Assembly: GCA_937974645.1 (NCBI GenBank)
Contig: CALJVH010000012.1
Span: 1-48,331, forward strand
Direction of reading: 5' to 3'
Source of the DNA: an uncultured archaeon
Lineage (GTDB): Archaea > Thermoproteota > Nitrososphaeria_A > Caldarchaeales > Wolframiiraptoraceae
Length of the DNA: 48,331 nt
Positions 7,649 to 17,689 of this stretch are shown one piece after another (position 1 is the stretch's first letter; every line of letters begins with the position of its first letter). A program made the translations under genes and the position numbers. The notes under the pieces are model-generated. The model had not been told where the DNA came from. It was given only the letters and a program-made list of their open reading frames with translations, and did not search any database.

Positions 7649-8637
7649 AGAGGCTTGGAAAGCTGGATCGAGACCTACTCGAAAAGATCGTTTTCCGCAG
7701 GCTCGGCCATAGGCGGAGGGATGTAATTGTTCCGCCCAAGTTCGGCGAGGATGCCGCGGTCGTAAAGACCGAGGGCAGGGTTCTCGTATTGGCCATGGAT
7801 CCCATAACGGGCGCGGGCGAGCTGGCGGGCTGGCTCTCCGTCCACGTGAATGCAAACGATGTGGCAGTCATGGGCGCTGAGCCGAAATGGTTTTCCTCGA
7901 CGATACTGCTCCCAGAGAATCGGCTGGAGGATCTTGACAGGATAACTCGCGATATCCATCGGGCTTGTAAGGAGCTGCGCGTGGCGGTTGTAACCGGACA
8001 TACCGAGGTCTCTCCGGGGATCTCGAAGCCAATAATAATTGGCCAGATGGCTGGCGAACTGGTATCCGGGAAGCCCATCACGTCTTCCGGCGCGAAGCCG
8101 GGGGACCTGCTAGTGATGTCGAAGACCGCCGGGATAGAGGGGACCGCGATCCTAGCATCAGACTTCAGGAACGTGCTCGCGGGAAGGGTGCCGGAGGAGA
8201 CTCTGGCCCGCGCCGAGAAGTTCTATAGGAGGATAAGCGTTGTCGATGAGGCCTTGAGGCTGGCTAGAGGGGGGCTGGCCAGCGCCATGCATGATCCCAC
8301 GGAAGGCGGCTTGATCGGTGGAGCTTATGAGCTCGCGGAGGCGAGTGGCTGTTCCTTCATACTCTACGAGGATGCTGTTCCCGTGGCCGAGGAGACCAAG
8401 ATCATATGCGAGGCCCTCGAATGTGATCCTCTAAAGCTCATCTCCTCAGGGGTCCTGCTCGCCGCCGTCCCCAGGAGCCTTGCCAGAAGGCTACCAAGAA
8501 TGCGGAGCCTTAGGATAATCGGGGAGCTGAGGAAGAGGAAAGGGGGGAATATCGTGGTTAGGAGGGGCGGCTCCGAGGAGAGGGTGAAGGGCCCGGTTCT
8601 TGATGAGCTTTGGAGGCTACTCATGGAGCAGAACTAA
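7645..8637 (+). CDS. AIR synthase-related protein (HypE/PurM superfamily)
   Basis: FGEDAAVV..MDPITG..LAGWLSVHVNANDVAVMGAEPKWF..HDPTEGGLIGGAYELAEASG; overlaps the upstream gene by ATGA. Confidence 0.85.
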   Translation: MKRLGKLDRDLLEKIVFRRLGHRRRDVIVPPKFGEDAAVVKTEGRVLVLAMDPITGAGELAGWLSVHVNANDVAVMGAEPKWFSSTILLPENRLEDLDRITRDIHRACKELRVAVVTGHTEVSPGISKPIIIGQMAGELVSGKPITSSGAKPGDLLVMSKTAGIEGTAILASDFRNVLAGRVPEETLARAEKFYRRISVVDEALRLARGGLASAMHDPTEGGLIGGAYELAEASGCSFILYEDAVPVAEETKIICEALECDPLKLISSGVLLAAVPRSLARRLPRMRSLRIIGELRKRKGGNIVVRRGGSEERVKGPVLDELWRLLMEQN

Positions 8638-8664
8638 ATCCTCCGGGATCAATAATAAATTCCG

Positions 8665-10146
8665 GTGCGTCGTTTTCGCGGAGGGAAATCTGTGGTAGAG
8701 ATCTTAGGGCATATCGGCCTCTCCTTCGACGATGTTCTCCTGGTTCCGAGAAGATCTTCCATAAAGTCTAGAAGGGAGGTTGATACACGAAGCAGGTTCA
8801 CGAGGAGGATCTGGCTGAATATACCGATTGTCTCGGCCGCGATGGATACTGTGACGGAGTCGAGGATGGCGATAACGATGGCCAGGGAAGGTGGTATAGG
8901 GGTGATTCACAGATTCACGACGCCCCAGAAGCAAGCTGAGGAGGTCTCGAAGGTTAAGCGCGCGGAGAACATCGTAATAGAAAAGCCCGCCACGATAAGA
9001 CCTGACGCCACGGTTAAAGAGGCTAAGGACCTCATGGGATTCCTAGGCATAAGCGGCCTCCTTGTGGTTGATGGGGATAGCAGGCTTCTAGGAATCATAA
9101 CTAGAAGGGATGTCCTCTTTGAGAATGATGAGAAGCTCGTTAAGGACTGCATGACGCCGAGAAGCGAGGTGATCGTCGCGAGAGAGGGGGTCTCGCTCGA
9201 AGAGGCTAAGGAGATATTCAGGAGTCATAAAATAGAGAAGCTACCCATAGTCGATGATAAGGACAGGCTGAAGGGCTTGATAACGAGCGTCGACCTCGTT
9301 AAACGGGAAGCCTACCCGGGCGCCTCGAGGGATTCTAAGGGGAGGCTTTTAGTGGCCGCCGCAGTAGGCGTGAAGGAGAAGGAGCTTGAGAGAGCGGAGC
9401 TCTTGGTCAACGCCGGGGTGGACGCTCTCGTCGTAGATGTGGCTCATGGCCACAGCGAGATGTGCGTAGAGATGGTGAGGAGGCTTAAGATGATTTACGG
9501 CGATGATGTAGAGATCGTCGCAGGGAATGTCGCGACCCGAGAGGGCGTTGAAGACTTGGCATCGGCCGGAGCGAGCGCCGTCAAGGTCGGGATAGGGCCG
9601 GGCTCGGTCTGTACAACGAGGATCGTCGCCGGTGTCGGGGTGCCGCAGCTCACGGCGATAATGGAGTGCGCCGAGGCCGCCGAGCGGATGGATGTGCCGA
9701 TAATTGCTGACGGCGGCATAAGGGAGAGCGGTGATGTCGTGAAAGCCCTCGCGGCTGGGGCCTCAACCGTGATGATAGGAAAGCTTCTGGCGGGCACGGA
9801 TGAGAGCCCCGGAGCCGTCGTTATGAAGAATGGAAGGAGGTATAAGATATACAGGGGAATGGCCTCGATGTACGCCATGCTTGGGAGGGAGTTCATGATG
9901 AGAGAGGATGCGGAGGTGCTTCTAGATGCTTCCGAGTACTCCTATTACGCGGAAGGCGTAGAGGCGTATGTACCGTATGTTGGCTCGGCCTCAGATGTCG
10001 TGAGGAGACTCGTGGCAGGCCTGAGATCCGGCATGAGTTACCTCGGCGCCAGAAACTTAGAGGAGCTAATGAGGAACGCAGTCTTCATCAGAGTTAGCAC
10101 GGCCAGCATTAGGGAAAGCTATCCACATGACGTGGAAGTGATCTAG
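8665..10146 (+). CDS. guaB: Inosine-5'-monophosphate dehydrogenase with CBS domains (start may be internal, e.g. GTG near 8692)
   Basis: [65 protein letters not shown]. Confidence 0.95.
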   Translation: MRRFRGGKSVVEILGHIGLSFDDVLLVPRRSSIKSRREVDTRSRFTRRIWLNIPIVSAAMDTVTESRMAITMAREGGIGVIHRFTTPQKQAEEVSKVKRAENIVIEKPATIRPDATVKEAKDLMGFLGISGLLVVDGDSRLLGIITRRDVLFENDEKLVKDCMTPRSEVIVAREGVSLEEAKEIFRSHKIEKLPIVDDKDRLKGLITSVDLVKREAYPGASRDSKGRLLVAAAVGVKEKELERAELLVNAGVDALVVDVAHGHSEMCVEMVRRLKMIYGDDVEIVAGNVATREGVEDLASAGASAVKVGIGPGSVCTTRIVAGVGVPQLTAIMECAEAAERMDVPIIADGGIRESGDVVKALAAGASTVMIGKLLAGTDESPGAVVMKNGRRYKIYRGMASMYAMLGREFMMREDAEVLLDASEYSYYAEGVEAYVPYVGSASDVVRRLVAGLRSGMSYLGARNLEELMRNAVFIRVSTASIRESYPHDVEVI

Positions 10147-10148
10147 AG

Positions 10149-11396
10149 ATGCCTGGCATAGTCATAGTGGGGCTCCAATGGGGAGATGAGGGCAAGGGCA
10201 AGATATCTTATCTGCTGTGCAAGGATGCCGACTGCGTCGTCAGGTTTCAAGGCGGCGCAAACGCTGGTCACACTGTTGTCGTCCAAGGAAGAAAGCTGAA
10301 ATTCAATATTCTTCCAGCGGGCTCTGCCGCTGGAGCAAGGCCATGTATAGCATCTGGGACGGTGGTTGATCTTGATGAAGTCTTCGAGGAGCTCGACATG
10401 CTCAGGTCAATGGGCTTTGATCCAAGGCTCATGATAAGCAGGTCCGCCAGCGTCGTCCTGCCGATCCATAAGAAGCTGGATTCGAGGATTGAGGAGGCGA
10501 GAGGGGGAGGCGCCGTTGGGACGACTAGGAGGGGGATAGGGCCGACATACTCGGATAAGTCTTTGAGGACAGGGCTGAGAATTGAGGATCTAGTTCGCCC
10601 CGAGGATCTGAGGGAGAGGCTTGAGATCTTGAGAAGACTTCACGGGGAGGAGCCGGGCGATTTCGAGAATCTTATGAGACTCGGCGAGAAGATAGCGCTC
10701 TACGTTGGCGATGTCGAGCTATACGTGAACGACATCTTGGATGGGGGTGGGAGGGTCGTCTTCGAGGGAGCCCAGGGAACGCTGCTCGACATCGATCACG
10801 GCACCTACCCATATGTGACCTCGTCGAACACAATAGCTGGCGCGGCGTGCACCGGATGCGGGGTCGGCCCCACGAGGATAAGCCAGGTGATTGGAGTCGC
10901 TAAGGCTTATACCACTAGGGTTGGTGCGGGCGTCTTCCCAACGGAGGTCGGCGGCGAGCTGGGTGAGAGGTTGCGGGAGGTTGGCCAAGAGTATGGAACC
11001 ACAACGGGCAGGCCGAGGAGGGTTGGATGGCTCGACATACCGCTCCTGAGATATGCAATAAGGATAAGCAACGTTGACTGGATAGCCTTAACCAAGCTTG
11101 ATGTTTTGAGTGGATTGGAGAAGATCCGGATATGCATCGAGTATGAGGTTGATGGGAGGATCTTGAAAATCTCTCCGCCAGACGTGAGGCTCCTCAGCAG
11201 AGTTGAACCGGTTTACGAGGAGGTCAAGGGGTGGGAAAAGATCTCCGAGGAGGGATGGAAAAGAATTGCTGAGAGGGGGTGGGAAGCGCTGCCCGATGAG
11301 GCCAAGGCTTACGTGGAACTTCTCGAGGATCTCTTAGGAAAGCCAATTAAGCTAATATCGGTTGGAGCGGAAGCTGGAATGGAGGTTGAAAGATGA
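10149..11396 (+). CDS. purA: Adenylosuccinate synthetase
   Basis: IVGLQWGDEGKGKISYLL..VRFQGGANAGHTVV..RRGIGPTYSDK..FEGAQGTLLDIDHGTYPYVTSSN. Confidence 0.97.
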   Translation: MPGIVIVGLQWGDEGKGKISYLLCKDADCVVRFQGGANAGHTVVVQGRKLKFNILPAGSAAGARPCIASGTVVDLDEVFEELDMLRSMGFDPRLMISRSASVVLPIHKKLDSRIEEARGGGAVGTTRRGIGPTYSDKSLRTGLRIEDLVRPEDLRERLEILRRLHGEEPGDFENLMRLGEKIALYVGDVELYVNDILDGGGRVVFEGAQGTLLDIDHGTYPYVTSSNTIAGAACTGCGVGPTRISQVIGVAKAYTTRVGAGVFPTEVGGELGERLREVGQEYGTTTGRPRRVGWLDIPLLRYAIRISNVDWIALTKLDVLSGLEKIRICIEYEVDGRILKISPPDVRLLSRVEPVYEEVKGWEKISEEGWKRIAERGWEALPDEAKAYVELLEDLLGKPIKLISVGAEAGMEVER

Positions 11397-12791
11397 ATGA
11401 ACCCTCTTAGCGCGATAATCCCTATTGATGGGAGGTACCGTGACAGGCTCGAACACCTATCCAAATACTTCTCCGAGTACGCGCTGATAAAGGAGAGAGC
11501 TAGAGTTGAGCTAGATTACTTGGTGAAGCTCGTTGAGGAGGTTGAACGCGGAAAGATTAGTAGCCTGCCGCTGAAGTGGAGGGAGGTTCTCAAAGTCATA
11601 GGTGAGGAGCTTTCGGTTGAGGATGCTAAGAGGATTAAGGAGCTCGAGAAGACGCTCGGTCATGATGTCGCGGCGCTCCTCAGCCTCCTTAGGGATAAGC
11701 TTCATGATTACGGGCTCGGAGTGCTCGCGCCCTATATTCATATCGGATTAACCTCCGAGGATGTAAACAACCTCGCGCTCTCCAGGCTGCTCCATAGGTT
11801 TAACCAAGAAGCTCTAGTCCCGGCGCTAGTGGATCTCATAGAGCTCCTCTCATCGCTCGCCCTAGAACACGTAGACGCAGTAATGCTTGGTAGAACTCAT
11901 GGTGTCCCGGCAGTGCCAACGACGTTTGGCAAGTTCCTGGCGAGCTACGCTTACAGGATAGCGAGGATGACCGAGGAGATCCATTCCTTCAGGTTCCCCG
12001 GAAAACTCGGCGGGGCCGTCGGAGACCTCTCCGCTTTAAGGTTCGCTTATCCAGATGTCGACTGGCTTGAGTTCGCGAGATCGTTCATCGAATCTATGGG
12101 CTTGGAGTATTTTCCAGCTACCACCCAGGTCCTGCCGCATGACCGGATCTCCGAGTATCTGATGAAGATCGCGATCCTCGACTCGGTGCTCTCGAATCTC
12201 TGCAGGGATTTATGGATGCTCTCATCGTTGGGTCTTTTAGTCTTTGGAATAAGAGAGAAGGAGATACACTCTTCCACAATGCCCCATAAATCCAACCCGA
12301 TCCTCCTCGAGAATGCCGAGGGGGCCTTCGACCTCGCCTCGGAGAGCCTATCGTACATGGGGAGGAGGCTCATCGCGAGCAGGCTTCAGAGGGACTTATC
12401 AGACTCGATAATTAAGCGATTCTACGGCCTGCCGCTTTCTCTAACCGTCCTCGGTGTCAGGAACCTTATGGGAGCATTGGAGAGAATGATCGTGAGAAAG
12501 GAGGATATGCTCCTCGAGGTGGAGGGGCACCCGGAGGTCTTGACAGAAGCCTACCAAGTCTATTTGAGGAGGCTTGGGGTCGAGGAGGCGTACGAACTCA
12601 TCCAGCGAGCAGTTAAGGATGGCTGGAGCAAAGTAATCGAGGTTCTAAGAAGTTATCTGCCGGAAAGTGAGTATAGTAAGCTGGCGGATCTAAGGCCATC
12701 AAGCTACACGGGTGAGGCGGAGAGGATCGCGATCCAGCTTCTTGACGAGGTTGATAGGATTTACAAGAGGGTTACGGCCGCTCGATCCTAA
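11397..12791 (+). CDS. purB: Adenylosuccinate lyase
   Basis: IDGRYRDRLEHLSKYFSEYAL..GLTSEDVNNLA..GRTHGVPAVPTTFGK..SSTMPHKSNPILLENAEG. Confidence 0.97.
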   Translation: MNPLSAIIPIDGRYRDRLEHLSKYFSEYALIKERARVELDYLVKLVEEVERGKISSLPLKWREVLKVIGEELSVEDAKRIKELEKTLGHDVAALLSLLRDKLHDYGLGVLAPYIHIGLTSEDVNNLALSRLLHRFNQEALVPALVDLIELLSSLALEHVDAVMLGRTHGVPAVPTTFGKFLASYAYRIARMTEEIHSFRFPGKLGGAVGDLSALRFAYPDVDWLEFARSFIESMGLEYFPATTQVLPHDRISEYLMKIAILDSVLSNLCRDLWMLSSLGLLVFGIREKEIHSSTMPHKSNPILLENAEGAFDLASESLSYMGRRLIASRLQRDLSDSIIKRFYGLPLSLTVLGVRNLMGALERMIVRKEDMLLEVEGHPEVLTEAYQVYLRRLGVEEAYELIQRAVKDGWSKVIEVLRSYLPESEYSKLADLRPSSYTGEAERIAIQLLDEVDRIYKRVTAARS

Positions 12792-13677
12792 CTCCTTCGA
12801 CGCCGAGTCTAACTCTAAACGCCTCAAGCCTCTCGGAGATCCTCAAGATCAATTTATCCAGCTTATCCGGGTCTGCAACAGCTATTACGCAGCCCCCGCC
12901 CCCAGCCCCGGTCAGCTTAGCGCCATAGGCCCCAGCACTCAAGCATAGTGCAATCGCCTCCTCTATCTCGGGTGATGATACTCCCATTATTTTCAAGAGC
13001 TCTTGGTTTCTGCTCATGAGCCTTCCGAGCTTCTCTAGGTCGCGGCTCCTCAGATGATCCAGCCCCTCTTCGACGATCTGCCCAGCCTCATCCAGAAGCT
13101 GCTTGAACAGCTCGGGTTTCCTCTCGCTGAACTTCTTCACTTTTAACACCAAGTCTCCTGTCCTTCTCTGCCTGCCAGTATTCACTATCAAGATCTCGTC
13201 AAGCGCAATGCTAAGCATCTTGTACCCACTCGATCTCGTGTAGATCCCGGCGCCGCCAAAGGTTGCGATCGAAGTATCTATTCCGGATGGCATGTAGTGG
13301 ACCGTTTTCTCGCCCTCATGCGATGCCTCCAGTATCATGTCGCGATCGAACCCTCCCGTCAGCAGGTGGAGTGTTGCGGCCGAGCAGGATGCCGCGACGG
13401 CCGCCGAGGAGCCCAGCCCAACGCTCTGGGGTATCTTGGATTCAATTCCGATCAGTAGGCTCGCGGCCGCGCCCAACTTGCGTAAGACGTACTCTGCAGC
13501 TCTAACGGCAGGGTTATCTCTGGATCCGGTACTCAGCCTAACACCTCCGGATTCGGAGCGCTCGACAATAGTGGTCGCCCTGAGGTCTATCGAGGCCACA
13601 AGAGCCGGGGCGCCGTGTACCACGAAGTGCTCGCCGAATAGGATCACCTTTCCAGGAGCTGATGCCGCAACGGTCAT
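12772..13677 (-). CDS. mvk: Mevalonate kinase
   Basis: ASAPGKVILFGEHFVVHGAPALVASIDLR..PQSVGLGSSAAVAAS..GAYGAKLTGAGGGGCVIA (GHMP kinase). Confidence 0.95.
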   Translation of the reverse strand: MTVAASAPGKVILFGEHFVVHGAPALVASIDLRATTIVERSESGGVRLSTGSRDNPAVRAAEYVLRKLGAAASLLIGIESKIPQSVGLGSSAAVAASCSAATLHLLTGGFDRDMILEASHEGEKTVHYMPSGIDTSIATFGGAGIYTRSSGYKMLSIALDEILIVNTGRQRRTGDLVLKVKKFSERKPELFKQLLDEAGQIVEEGLDHLRSRDLEKLGRLMSRNQELLKIMGVSSPEIEEAIALCLSAGAYGAKLTGAGGGGCVIAVADPDKLDKLILRISERLEAFRVRLGVEGVRIERP

Positions 13678-14384
13678 TCTCCTCCATGTTCCCTCCTGCT
13701 CCTGATTATCAGCGGCACGACTATCTCATCTATGTATTCGATGAACTCCGACTCGGGCATCTTGGTGAAGGATGTGACGACGCAGTTCCTCGTCAGCCCC
13801 ATGACCCTATTCGTCCCAGCCACCGTGAAGACGATGTACCAGATCTTGCCATGCCTCAGGTACTCCTCGTAGAGCGGTGTATTCTTTAGCGAGTCTCCGT
13901 AGAGGGCGAGTTTATCGACATCGATGAAATCGAGGTCGTCGAAGTATATCACCTTGGTCCCCTCAGGGTTCCTCTCGTGGAATTCCCTCATCACGGATGG
14001 CGTTATCCTAGCCTCCGTAATCGCCTTGTAGGATAGGAAGAGGTGGTGGGAGAGGAGCGAGGCCACGGCATTCGCGAAGTGCTTCTCCTGAACCACGGTG
14101 AGGAGTATGAGATCCTCAGCCCTCCTAAAGATTATTCTCGCCTCAATTGTCTTGAGAACAGGCACAAGCCTCCCCCTCTGATTCACAGTTATCAGCTTAT
14201 CCCTGCTAAATATGCCCTCAAGCCTATCATTCTTAAGATCCAAGTCCCTAGTTTCTGTTATGAGCTCGAGGGGCTGGCCGTCCTCCTCCCTCTCCTCGAC
14301 GAGCCTATAACCCATCAGCTTATCAGCTATTTCCTCAAGCGCCGTCTCAGTTCTTACCTCAAAGATCTTGGCTGCTAACGGCAT
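13674..14384 (-). CDS. Hypothetical protein, overlapping the mvk start
   Basis: Full-length 236-aa ORF overlapping mvk by 4 nt; family not recognised. Confidence 0.75.
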   Translation of the reverse strand: MPLAAKIFEVRTETALEEIADKLMGYRLVEEREEDGQPLELITETRDLDLKNDRLEGIFSRDKLITVNQRGRLVPVLKTIEARIIFRRAEDLILLTVVQEKHFANAVASLLSHHLFLSYKAITEARITPSVMREFHERNPEGTKVIYFDDLDFIDVDKLALYGDSLKNTPLYEEYLRHGKIWYIVFTVAGTNRVMGLTRNCVVTSFTKMPESEFIEYIDEIVVPLIIRSRREHGGE

Positions 14385-14422
14385 CTAATGGTGAGCGCCT
14401 CCCCGAATTCATAAAGATAGCC

Positions 14423-15328
14423 TTACGCATTCTTCCTATGGAGGGCCCGCTCGTAAACCAGTATTGTTAGTGTTGCCGCGGCGGCCGATGCCGCGAGTAA
14501 CTGGATGGTCGTGTCGAGAGAGGCGAGCGCCCAAGGACTCAGGAGCATCGAGATTGCCAGCGCGATCATCAGATATCCCGAGAAGAGCTTTATCCTTCTG
14601 GACCAGACCTCCGACAACCTCATCCTCCCTAGGGTATACGCGAATAGGAGGACTATCCCGAGCATCGGCATGACATATACCGCATTGTAGAGTGCAAGGT
14701 AGAGGTAGTATTCCACCTGTCCGATGCATAGAGATGATAGGAGGCTCGTGTAGTAGAGCGGGAAGCCGGGTGTGCACATTAATTCATAGATGTTGACGGT
14801 GAAGGCGAGCGCCGCCGAGCCCGCCGCGAGAGCCCCCAAGGAGCCCGCGCGCATAAGCCTTCTGACAGATCTACCCACCTTGGCGAGATCCTTTTCCGAG
14901 GCTCCTAACGACGGCCCGCTGTGGAGAAAGTAGTCCTTCACGTTTAGGGCTCCGGCGGCCGCCACGGCAATCATGACGATCAGAAAGAGTGGGCCGAATG
15001 CGCTCAAGATCTTGAAGACGTTCAGGCATGCGGTCATGAAGAGGAAGTATGCAAGGCCCGAGATGAAGACGAATACCCCGCCGACCAGGAGAATGCGGAC
15101 GCGATCCCTCGTATAAATCAAGATGCTGAGGAGGAAGGTCAGTATGTAGAAGGCGCAGGGGTTGACGCTATCTATGCCGGCGATCGCGAACGTGAGCCAG
15201 AGAAGATTCTCCTCGAGGTCGGCGCCCTCAGATTGAGCCTTCACCCCGGGGCAACTTACCGCTAGTGCTACAGCCAGCGCTAATAGAATTGTTATGAAAG
15301 CTATCCAAGCGACTCGCGACGCCCTCAA
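14423..15328 (-). CDS. CcdA/DsbD-like multi-spanning membrane protein
   Basis: GIDSVNPCAFYILTFLLSILIYTRDRVRILLVGGVFVFISGLAYFLFM and ELMCTPGFP, like CcdA family cysteines. Confidence 0.7.
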   Translation of the reverse strand: MRASRVAWIAFITILLALAVALAVSCPGVKAQSEGADLEENLLWLTFAIAGIDSVNPCAFYILTFLLSILIYTRDRVRILLVGGVFVFISGLAYFLFMTACLNVFKILSAFGPLFLIVMIAVAAAGALNVKDYFLHSGPSLGASEKDLAKVGRSVRRLMRAGSLGALAAGSAALAFTVNIYELMCTPGFPLYYTSLLSSLCIGQVEYYLYLALYNAVYVMPMLGIVLLFAYTLGRMRLSEVWSRRIKLFSGYLMIALAISMLLSPWALASLDTTIQLLAASAAAATLTILVYERALHRKNA

Positions 15329-15370
15329 CCTCGCCAGGATTCTTAGTACAGGATCTAGAAAATGTTTCTG

Positions 15371-15853
15371 TTAGAGGCCTTTCTCAGCCCGATATGCATC
15401 CCTGCCGCGTCCATAATAATCCTTTAGCCTGGATGTGAAAGCGTATCCGAGCGACTTATAGAGGCGTATCGCGGGCTCATTATCGACCGCTACCTCCAGA
15501 ATGGATTTCTCACACCCGAGCCTCCTAAACTCCTCCTCAAGCCTCTTAAGAAGAGCCGCTCCGACACCCCTCCTCCGGAAATCCGGTCTAACATCCAGCG
15601 TATAGATTCTCCCCACCACTTGACCACCAATCTTCTCAATCCTTCCTATCACCGAGCCCACGAACTCGCCTTTCTCATTCACAGCTTTCAGGGGAACCGA
15701 GCTTGGATCCGCTAAGAGGAGTCTTAGGAAATGCCTCGTATAAGCGTCTCTGTCGAAGCATGTTTTCTCAAGCTCATGTATCTTGTCGAGATCCCCTAGG
15801 TCGGCCTGCTCGATTCTAATACCCCTCAGCGGGCTCGCGCAATCCATCAGCAT
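15371..15853 (-). CDS. GNAT N-acetyltransferase (RimI-like)
   Basis: DLDKIHELEKTCF..RIYTLDVRPDFRRRGVGAALLKRLEEEFRRLG..LEVAVDNEPAIRLYKSLGY. Confidence 0.88.
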   Translation of the reverse strand: MLMDCASPLRGIRIEQADLGDLDKIHELEKTCFDRDAYTRHFLRLLLADPSSVPLKAVNEKGEFVGSVIGRIEKIGGQVVGRIYTLDVRPDFRRRGVGAALLKRLEEEFRRLGCEKSILEVAVDNEPAIRLYKSLGYAFTSRLKDYYGRGRDAYRAEKGL

Positions 15854-15899
15854 ACCTTATATTGGATCTAATTAGAGAAATATCTTTGGTGCTAGCATT

Positions 15900-16688
15900 T
15901 TGAAGCCACCGCTAATCATAGTCAAGCTCGGCGGATCCCTGATAACGGACAAGAGCAGGAAGTTTAACTTGAATACTGAGGTCGTGAAGAGGCTTGGAAG
16001 AGAGCTTACCGAAGCAATCAGGGAGTCTAGAGTAGACCTTATATTAGTTCATGGTGGTGGATCGTATGCGCATCCAGTCGCGAAGGAGTATTCTGCCTCG
16101 GATGGACTGAGGGGTAAGGGCGGTCTCAAGGGCTTCGTTGAAACCTCGAAAGTCGTTAGAATGCTCTGCCTCGATGTTCTCTCGAATCTCATGGAGGGGG
16201 GCTTGATGGCTGTCTCAATCCCAGCTTCATCAATATTCACAACGAGATCTGGGAAAATAAGCACATGTAATCTCGAGCCGATGCTCTCAGCTCTGAGGCT
16301 CGGTCTCGTGCCAATCACATCCGGCGACGTTATCTTTGATAGAGATCTAGGCTTCACGGTGTTATCCGGAGACGAGATAAGCTCATACCTAGCCATTAGG
16401 CTGAGGGCTAAAAGGCTGATATTCGCCATGAACGTTGATGGGGTATATGTGAGAGACTGGGCGACCGGCGGGATTAAGGTTGCCGAAGAATTCTCCCATA
16501 AAATGATGATAGAGCCGATCGGAGGCGAAGTCGAGGATGTAACGGGTGGGATAGCTAGAAAGATAGAAGAGGGGTTCGCGGCGGCCGAGGCTGGGGTAGA
16601 GGTGCTCTTTATCAGCGGCCTGGCTGAGGGCAGGCTGAAAAACGCTGTTCTAGGATTACCAGTCCCCGGAACGAGGCTCAAGCCTTAG
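15900..16688 (+). CDS. Isopentenyl phosphate kinase
   Basis: IIVKLGGSLITDKSR..LVHGGGSYAHPVAKEY..DVTGGIARKIEEGFAAAEAGVEVLFISG. Confidence 0.9.
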   Translation: MKPPLIIVKLGGSLITDKSRKFNLNTEVVKRLGRELTEAIRESRVDLILVHGGGSYAHPVAKEYSASDGLRGKGGLKGFVETSKVVRMLCLDVLSNLMEGGLMAVSIPASSIFTTRSGKISTCNLEPMLSALRLGLVPITSGDVIFDRDLGFTVLSGDEISSYLAIRLRAKRLIFAMNVDGVYVRDWATGGIKVAEEFSHKMMIEPIGGEVEDVTGGIARKIEEGFAAAEAGVEVLFISGLAEGRLKNAVLGLPVPGTRLKP

Positions 16689-17319
16689 CCTGTTGCGCCC
16701 TTATCTGGAGGAACTCCTCGGGCTTAAGCTTCTCCGAGAGCTCCGGAGTCAGCTCACCCCTCTCCATCAAGACCTTCCTGGCTAGGTACCAGAAGGCATA
16801 GGGTAGGGCGAGCCTACCCCTGTTATTCACGGGGATCACAAGATCTACGTTCGAGATCATGTTGTCTGTGCTGCACATCGCTATAATGGGGATTCTGGCT
16901 ATCTTAGCCTCCATCACCGCCTGGTTATCATATCTCGGGTCAGACACGAGCACGAGCTCGGGCTCTAAGTAAGTCTTGAGGCTTGGGTTTGTGAATGTTC
17001 CAGGCTCAAACTTCTCCACAATCGGTACGCATCCCGTGTACTCGCAGAACTTGCGAACAGGATTCACGCCGTAAACGTGTGTTGAAGCTATGACTACCTC
17101 CTCGGGCCTGTAATATGAAATGAATCTCGCAGCAATATTCAGCCTCTCAATTATCCTGTTCAGGTCTATGAGATAGACTCCATCCGGCCTAAGCCTGAAG
17201 ATAAACTTCTCCATATGCTTGACCTTTATCTTGGAGCCTATGTAGAGGCCATTCTTGATGAAGAGCTCCTGAATATTCTCTGCCGAGTCGACCGCTTCCA
17301 TGCTCATACCTGCTTCCAC
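16678..17319 (-). CDS. rpsB: 30S ribosomal protein S2
   Basis: GLYIGSKIKVKHMEKFIFRLRPDGVYLIDLNRIIERLNIAARFIS..EPELVLVSDPRYDNQAVMEAKIARIPIIAMC. Confidence 0.95.
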   Translation of the reverse strand: MEAGMSMEAVDSAENIQELFIKNGLYIGSKIKVKHMEKFIFRLRPDGVYLIDLNRIIERLNIAARFISYYRPEEVVIASTHVYGVNPVRKFCEYTGCVPIVEKFEPGTFTNPSLKTYLEPELVLVSDPRYDNQAVMEAKIARIPIIAMCSTDNMISNVDLVIPVNNRGRLALPYAFWYLARKVLMERGELTPELSEKLKPEEFLQIRAQQAKA

Positions 17320-17689
17320 GCCGTGGTTATGGATCTATATAGATCTATCTTGCTATTAGGCATCATCACTGAAAAGAGATCTACATACTCGAGGGGGCTC
17401 TTAGAAGTTAGCATGAAAATGGCTCATCATTAGATCATGGTCTCCGCTGGCAAATCGTCTACTTTTGCGAGTCTATTCTCCTTAAATATCATACTCCCAA
17501 GGATCGACTGAAACCTCCAGCTATCATCTCCTTGGATTGGAGGATCTTTCCCATCCCTGAGGCTCACATGACGAACCCGATAATCAAATTCTCTGAAGAC
17601 ATTACTCTTGGCTTCTGGAAGCCGCAAAGCATATTCCTAGATGTGCGCAGGGAGCCTCTTAGAGATTGAAAGGATGTTAGAAGAAGCTT

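Noticed and set aside
17345-17375. Possible C/D box sRNA (GUGAUGA on the minus strand)
   Set aside because: No properly spaced D/D' (CUGA) boxes; motif occurrence likely by chance.
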